NCBI GenBank assembly: GCA_020055645.1
Contig: JAECZT010000014.1
Span: forward strand, 207,001-271,000
Origin: Tomocerus qinae
Taxonomy: Eukaryota > Arthropoda > Collembola > Entomobryomorpha > Tomoceridae
Direction of reading: 5' to 3'
DNA: 64,000 nucleotides
How positions within the stretch are numbered: the stretch's first letter is position 1; each line of letters starts with the position of its first letter. Below are positions 59,454 through 64,000 of this stretch, in pieces. The position numbers and the translations under genes are program-made. A model generated the notes under the pieces. That model was not told the DNA's origin. It searched no databases and saw only the letters and a list, made by a program, of their open reading frames with translations.

Positions 59454-60259
59454 TTTCAATGTTGGCTATAACAAATATTAAAATACAGATATGGTTTCAC
59501 CGATACGTCTTAATGCATTTAAAAAATTCTTTTGCCATGTTCAAAAACTATTTTATTTGTATTGGATACGCCCTTGCACTGAGAATGCGCAATATGCATC
59601 CACAAGCTAAGCTGACACCGCAAAAGCGCACTTTGCATGAACTTTAAATGCATATCTCGAATTTCGGTGTCAGTATGAATACCGGTCGGCGGAACGGTAC
59701 ACAATTTATCTGTGCATTCAATAGGTGAATTATTTCGATTAAAACAGATCGAATTAAGTTTCTAATGTACAAATTAGTGTGAACTTCAATGTTCAAAAAC
59801 AAAAGAAATTTTGCAAAACCTACTGACAAGCCGTTACATAAGCCTGCTTTAGTAATAGGACCGCATCACAGTGTCGCCATTACGGTCATCAGCGGGAATG
59901 AACACATTTATCAGTAAACAATTTTCAATGTTTTCAAACTGGGATTTAACAGTCATTTTAAATATTATGCTTGGTCTACTTTTTTCTGGCACTAATGGTT
60001 GATATTGTCATACAAAACAGCCTAATTCCTATCTGCTCTTATGTGCAATGTATCAGTTCTGATATCTTAAAATTCCTCCACCCTTCCCCATTAACACTAC
60101 TGCGAACAATTTACCAATTATGCGTAGAAAATTTTCAGTTTTTTTCCATCTGGCCGTAGCTGCCCAATAATCAAAAGATCTGGCTAGCCCAAGGAAACGA
60201 GCTTAAAGAACCCTACAGTCTCTTTCTCAGAAACAGTCAGTCTTTGTTAACACCATAAC
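59454..60259. other. 5' flank of the chemoreceptor, nothing firm
   Basis: No exon recognised. The segment about 60140-60200 resembles 9475-9530. The promoter of the receptor should lie here but no motif is clear. Confidence 0.35.
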
Positions 60260-60501
60260 CAGAGTTTTAATAGCCACCGGCTAGTGGGCGGGTGGCTACT
60301 AGGGGGTAAAAGTGGCTAGTGGGCGGGTAAATTGCGATGTGGCTAGTGGGCAAAAGGGGCAGAAGTGGGCAAAAGTCAAAATCGGCCTAAATAACACAGT
60401 ACAGGATGTAAAAATTGGCGCAAATTTTTGAATTTTAGGTAATTTGCCCTTTTGCCCGGGTCTGGGCAAAATGTAAAAAAGCCGGCTGAAAAAGAACTCT
60501 G
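60260..60501. mobile_element. hAT MITE, 242 bp, CAGAGTT termini
   Basis: Ends cagagttt and gaactctg, flanked by accataac and gccataac (7 of 8 agree). Interior ggctagtgggcggg and ttttgcccgggt strings relate it to 18578-18959. Confidence 0.82.
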
Positions 60502-60758
60502 GCCATAACTCTCTAAACTTAAACGGATTGAGACAAATTGTTGCTTATTGGCCCATGACGAACTGTATTAATTTTGAAATAAATCAGTTTACTGGTTGTC
60601 AAATTGCGTGCAGCTCTCCACCTATTACCATTACCACAAAGGGCGGTTAGTTTGAACACAAAGGGAAACCGAGTTTTTAAAAAAATTCCAATATTTCCAA
60701 TACCTTTATTTAAAGAATTTAAAATGCTTAAAAACACATGATCGTACAACTACAAGGT

Positions 60759-61088
60759 CAGGGTTGGCAAGTGAAATATTTCGCTTGAAATAAATAGAGA
60801 AATAAATGACTTTATTTCACGAAATATTTCACTTCAGCTTTTGTTGAAAAGTGAAATTAATGAAATAAATACAACAAAGTGAAATAAAGTCATTTATTTC
60901 ACCTGCCCAAGGTGAAATAAAGTCATTTATTTCACTTGAAAAGTGAAATAAATGCCATGTATCCCTATTTATTTCATTTTATTTCATTAATTTCAATTTA
61001 TTTCTTTATTTCAATTAATTTCAATTAATTTCATTTATTTCACTTTTCAAGATAAAGTCATTGAAATGTGAAATAAATGCCAACCCTG
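60759..61088. mobile_element. hAT MITE, 330 bp, CAGGGTTGGCA termini
   Basis: Ends cagggttggca and tgccaaccctg, flanked by tacaaggt and taaaaggt (7 of 8 agree). The interior is almost entirely tgaaataaatg and catttatttca in both orientations. Confidence 0.85.
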
Positions 61089-61486
61089 TAAAAGGTTAAA
61101 AATATTGTTTATAATAATATAGTAAAACCATATTTAACGTAATTTTCGGAAATTACGGTAATGACGACACTGCGCATTATAGTTTTCTGGAAGCGCAAAT
61201 GTATTCACTACTCGTCCTAAATCAATGTTGAAGTCAAGTTTAATCAATATATATGTCCTAACTTACTAGAGTTATCGTGTTAAAAAATAAACTGACCGAC
61301 TGCAGTTTTATAAACTTGCTTTTTCGAGCAAATTAAATCTCCTAAAGGCGCAGGAGGAAATAATTTCAAAAGATTCTCCTTGAAATTAGATAATTTTCAA
61401 TTCTAGTTTGGAAGGTGGGAAGTGTTGAAAACTTTAGATATAGAAACTTATGCATTTTCCATAAGACCATAATTGACCGGGGACAG
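61089..61486. other. Intergenic, nothing recognised
   Basis: No coding exon or clear repeat. Confidence 0.4.
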
Positions 61487-61805
61487 GGTGACTAGGAAGG
61501 TATACTTAAAGTGCAAGTATAATGCTTAAATTGGGCGTTATACTTAACATACTTGCAAGCATTTGAAAATACCTAAAGCATACTTAAATTACTTAAATTT
61601 AAATATACTTAACTTATATTTAAAGGTACTTAAATTATATTTAAAGGTACTTAAATTATATTTAAAGGTACTTAAATTATATTTAAAGGTACTTAAATTA
61701 TATTTAAAGGTACTTAAATTATATTTAAAGGTACTTAAATTATATTTAAAGGTACTTAAATTATATTTAAAGGTAATTAAATTATATTTAAAGGTACTTA
61801 AATGG
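61487..61805 (+). repeat. tacttaagta repeat with an internal 21-bp satellite
   Basis: Starts cagggtgactaggaaggtat, matching the reverse complement of 23395-23525. From about 61600 it continues as ten 21-bp units (ggtacttaaattatatttaaa). The satellite appears to have expanded inside the dispersed repeat. Confidence 0.8.
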
Positions 61806-62395
61806 GCTAAAATTGGTAACATTGAAATATCTGCATCCATAAGTACTGAAACACATATTCTTAACTTTTAAATACATCGAATACACCAAATATTACAATC
61901 AAATTATCTCAAAGTATCAAATACTCTTGCTTCACGCAAATTTAATTGCTTGTTTTCTTCAATCCAGTTTAAATCTCTAACAATTTCGATGGAAATCGAT
62001 TGGACAGTTATCCGGGAGGACGAATTACAAGAAACGTTTCTTTCCTATGTCACTAAGTCTTCAAAGTTAAATTACCGATTCAGTATTTTTTCTTGATTTC
62101 CTTTGTACTTTTCTACTATATGGAATTCATTATAAACAACGTAATTTACGAAATTTTTGCTTCATTTTCATCAAAAACCATAAATTTGTTAGAAGTGTTC
62201 ATATTATCGCCAATTATGGTGCCAGTTGGCAATGGCTTTGGTTGGTCAGAATACTTAAATTCGCTAAAGAAAATGTGTAACACGACAGTGACTGAGACAT
62301 TATATACATCAAATTCTTTTGTTTTTTCAGCGGCAATTTTTTTTATTTATAGAAAATTCAATTTCACATTTTCACTATAAAAAAGCCAATTGCCA
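61806..62395. other. Intergenic, nothing recognised
   Basis: A 95-codon open frame (62093-62380) lacks an ATG at its start and any domain. Confidence 0.35.
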
Positions 62396-62485
62396 AAAAA
62401 TCTGGAGACTGTAAAGGGTCGAATCTTGCACTCAGGAGAAATTCAACAGGCCACCCATCACAGTATAATAAAAATAGTTTCGGAA
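62396..62485 (+). repeat. SINE-like tail, additional copy
   Basis: agggtcgaatcttgcactcaggagaaattcaa then aggccacccatcacagtataataaaaa, matching the tails at 4.7, 5.9 and 10.5 kb. Confidence 0.5.
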
Positions 62486-62754
62486 AATCGCGAAAAAATA
62501 AGCCAAAAACTGAAAATAGTCATTCTGATCCAAATTAATTCTGGATTTTAACCCTTAAATGCTGCTAAAAATAAATTTTTAGGCTTTTGAATTGAATTGC
62601 TATTTAAAAAATCTTTTCTGTAGGGTTGGGGGCGGGGTACTGACCAATTTTAGCATTTGATGACAGAGGGGGAGAGGGACATAATATGTGCATCACCTCT
62701 ACTGTATGCAGGTTTCCCAAGCTCTCCTGCCAGACATACATACCTTAAATGGAA
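62486..62754. other. No feature recognised
   Basis: Short spacer with a G-rich patch near 62620-62680. Confidence 0.4.
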
Positions 62755-63335
62755 GGACCCCTTTTTGTCAACAAAATATTTTAAAATCCCTTTTTGTCAA
62801 TAAAATATTTTAAAATCCCTTTTTGTCAACAAAATAATTTAAAATCCCTTTTTGTCAACAAAATAATTTAAAATCCCTTTTTGTCAACAAAATAATTTAA
62901 AATCCCTTTTTGTCAACAAAATAATTTAAAATCCCTTTTTGTCAACAAAATATTTTAAAATCCCTTTTTGTCAACAAAATAATTTAAAATCCCTTTTTGT
63001 CAACAAAATATTTTAAAATCCCTTTTTGTCAACAAAATAATTTAAAATCCCTTTTTGTCAACAAAATAATTTAAAATCCCTTTTCGTCAACAAAATAATT
63101 TAAAATCCCTTTTTGTCAACAAAATAGTTTAAAATCCCTTTTTTTCAACAAAATAGTTTAAAATCCCTTTTTGTCAACAAAATAATTTAAAATCCCTTTT
63201 TTTCAACAAAATAGTTTAAAATCCCTTTTTGTCAACAAAATAATTTAAAATCCCTTTTTTTCAACAAAATATTTTAAAATTCCTTTTTTTCAACAAAATA
63301 TTTTAAAATTCCTTTTTGTCAACAAAATATCTATT
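62755..63335. repeat. 29-bp satellite, aatccctttttgtcaacaaa
   Basis: About 20 head-to-tail 29-bp units with few variants (ttgtcaac or ttttcaac; aataattt or aatatttt). Confidence 0.95.
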
Positions 63336-64000
63336 GTACATGCCAAATATATAATATGTAATTTATGATACCCATAGTATAATCGTAAAGTGGAATTGAG
63401 TAATGGAAAAGTAACTACGCAGGCGCAAGAATACAATATTTCGGAATTAAACCAAATGGTGGACGAGTGATAAAAGGGCCTTAAACAGAAACTTTAGAAA
63501 AGATTTCTGTTTTTTTGCTATAATGATTGGATTTGGTTTTATTATGAGTGGATAGTGTCGATAGTTTCCGTAGGACGGGCTTATTTCTAGTCATAAATAA
63601 TTAAGGACAATGTAATGCAACAATTAAAATTAAATAAATACTTTAAACGAAGTTATCTTTAAAGGCATTAAAATTAACAAAAACTTCACACCTTAAACCT
63701 AAAAATTTCTTATTAAGATTTTAAGCATTATTAGTGATATTCCAGTTCCAGGAAATTCTCGGGAAGTCTCATTTCCCGGACTTGCCAAAACTACCCGAGA
63801 CTGGATCCCCTTTTTCCAAAATAATTTAACTTTGACTTTGACAAAACTTGAGACTTACTTCGTCAAAAGCCTAGTGACTTTTTCTATTGATGCTTGACAA
63901 AATAGGTTCACCGGTTCGCAAATAACAGCTCAAAAATTGTGTTATTTAATTTTTCGTGCTAACTGTTGATTCTAATAATGCTGTTTTATTGAAAAATAGT
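63336..64000. other. Terminal flank, nothing recognised
   Basis: AT-rich. No gene seen before the window ends. Confidence 0.4.

Noticed and set aside
61563-61871. Leu/Lys-rich repetitive open frame and its antisense partner
   Set aside because: Product of the 21-bp satellite.
62755-63335. CRISPR array
   Set aside because: Units are contiguous with no unique spacers, in a eukaryotic genome with no cas genes.

Overview
The window is AT-rich nuclear DNA from an arthropod. Genes carry GT-AG introns, there is a multi-exon chemoreceptor of the arthropod gustatory/odorant type, and short-period satellites and hAT-type MITEs are dense. A springtail (Collembola) is my best guess, from the style of the chemoreceptor exons and the presence of an apparently bacterial biosynthetic gene, but that is inference. 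No rRNA operon, CRISPR or bacterial operon is present.

Layout. 1.3-3.4 kb: an intact 703-codon reading frame for a SAM methyltransferase fused to a GNAT-like domain, an architecture known from loading modules of bacterial polyketide synthases. 3.4-27.8 kb: repeat-rich DNA holding a decayed ISG20/REXO-like exonuclease, a Ty3/gypsy pol relic, a LINE relic, a 5S-like relic, several satellites, and hAT MITEs most of which have clear 8-bp target duplications. 27.85-44.50 kb: a large inverted structure. Two nearly identical arms of about 7.3 kb face each other across 2.1 kb. Each arm holds zinc-finger exons, a complete-length hAT transposon inserted in the middle, and a protein-primed family B DNA polymerase of the Polinton kind. 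The distal 400 bp of each arm carries iteron-like repeats. The polymerase element is a broken fossil.

45.2-53.2 kb (+): a six-exon short-chain dehydrogenase/reductase of the retinol dehydrogenase type, reconstructed as 340 residues with every exon phase consistent. Its last intron contains an antisense LINE relic that is itself split by a hAT MITE. 54.1-59.5 kb (-): a three-exon chemoreceptor of about 400 residues, with another hAT MITE and a transposon-like relic in its long intron. 59.5-64 kb: more MITEs and two satellites.

The three best-supported host loci (methyltransferase-GNAT, SDR, chemoreceptor) are not an operon and show no shared function. The most unusual items are the methyltransferase-GNAT gene, which is probably a horizontal acquisition, and the palindromic polymerase-plus-hAT composite. 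Four MITE copies of one CAGTGTACAAAAT family share termini, and at least three have perfect 8-bp target duplications, so hAT-type transposition has shaped this locus repeatedly. All coordinates and splice sites were read by eye; no similarity search was run.
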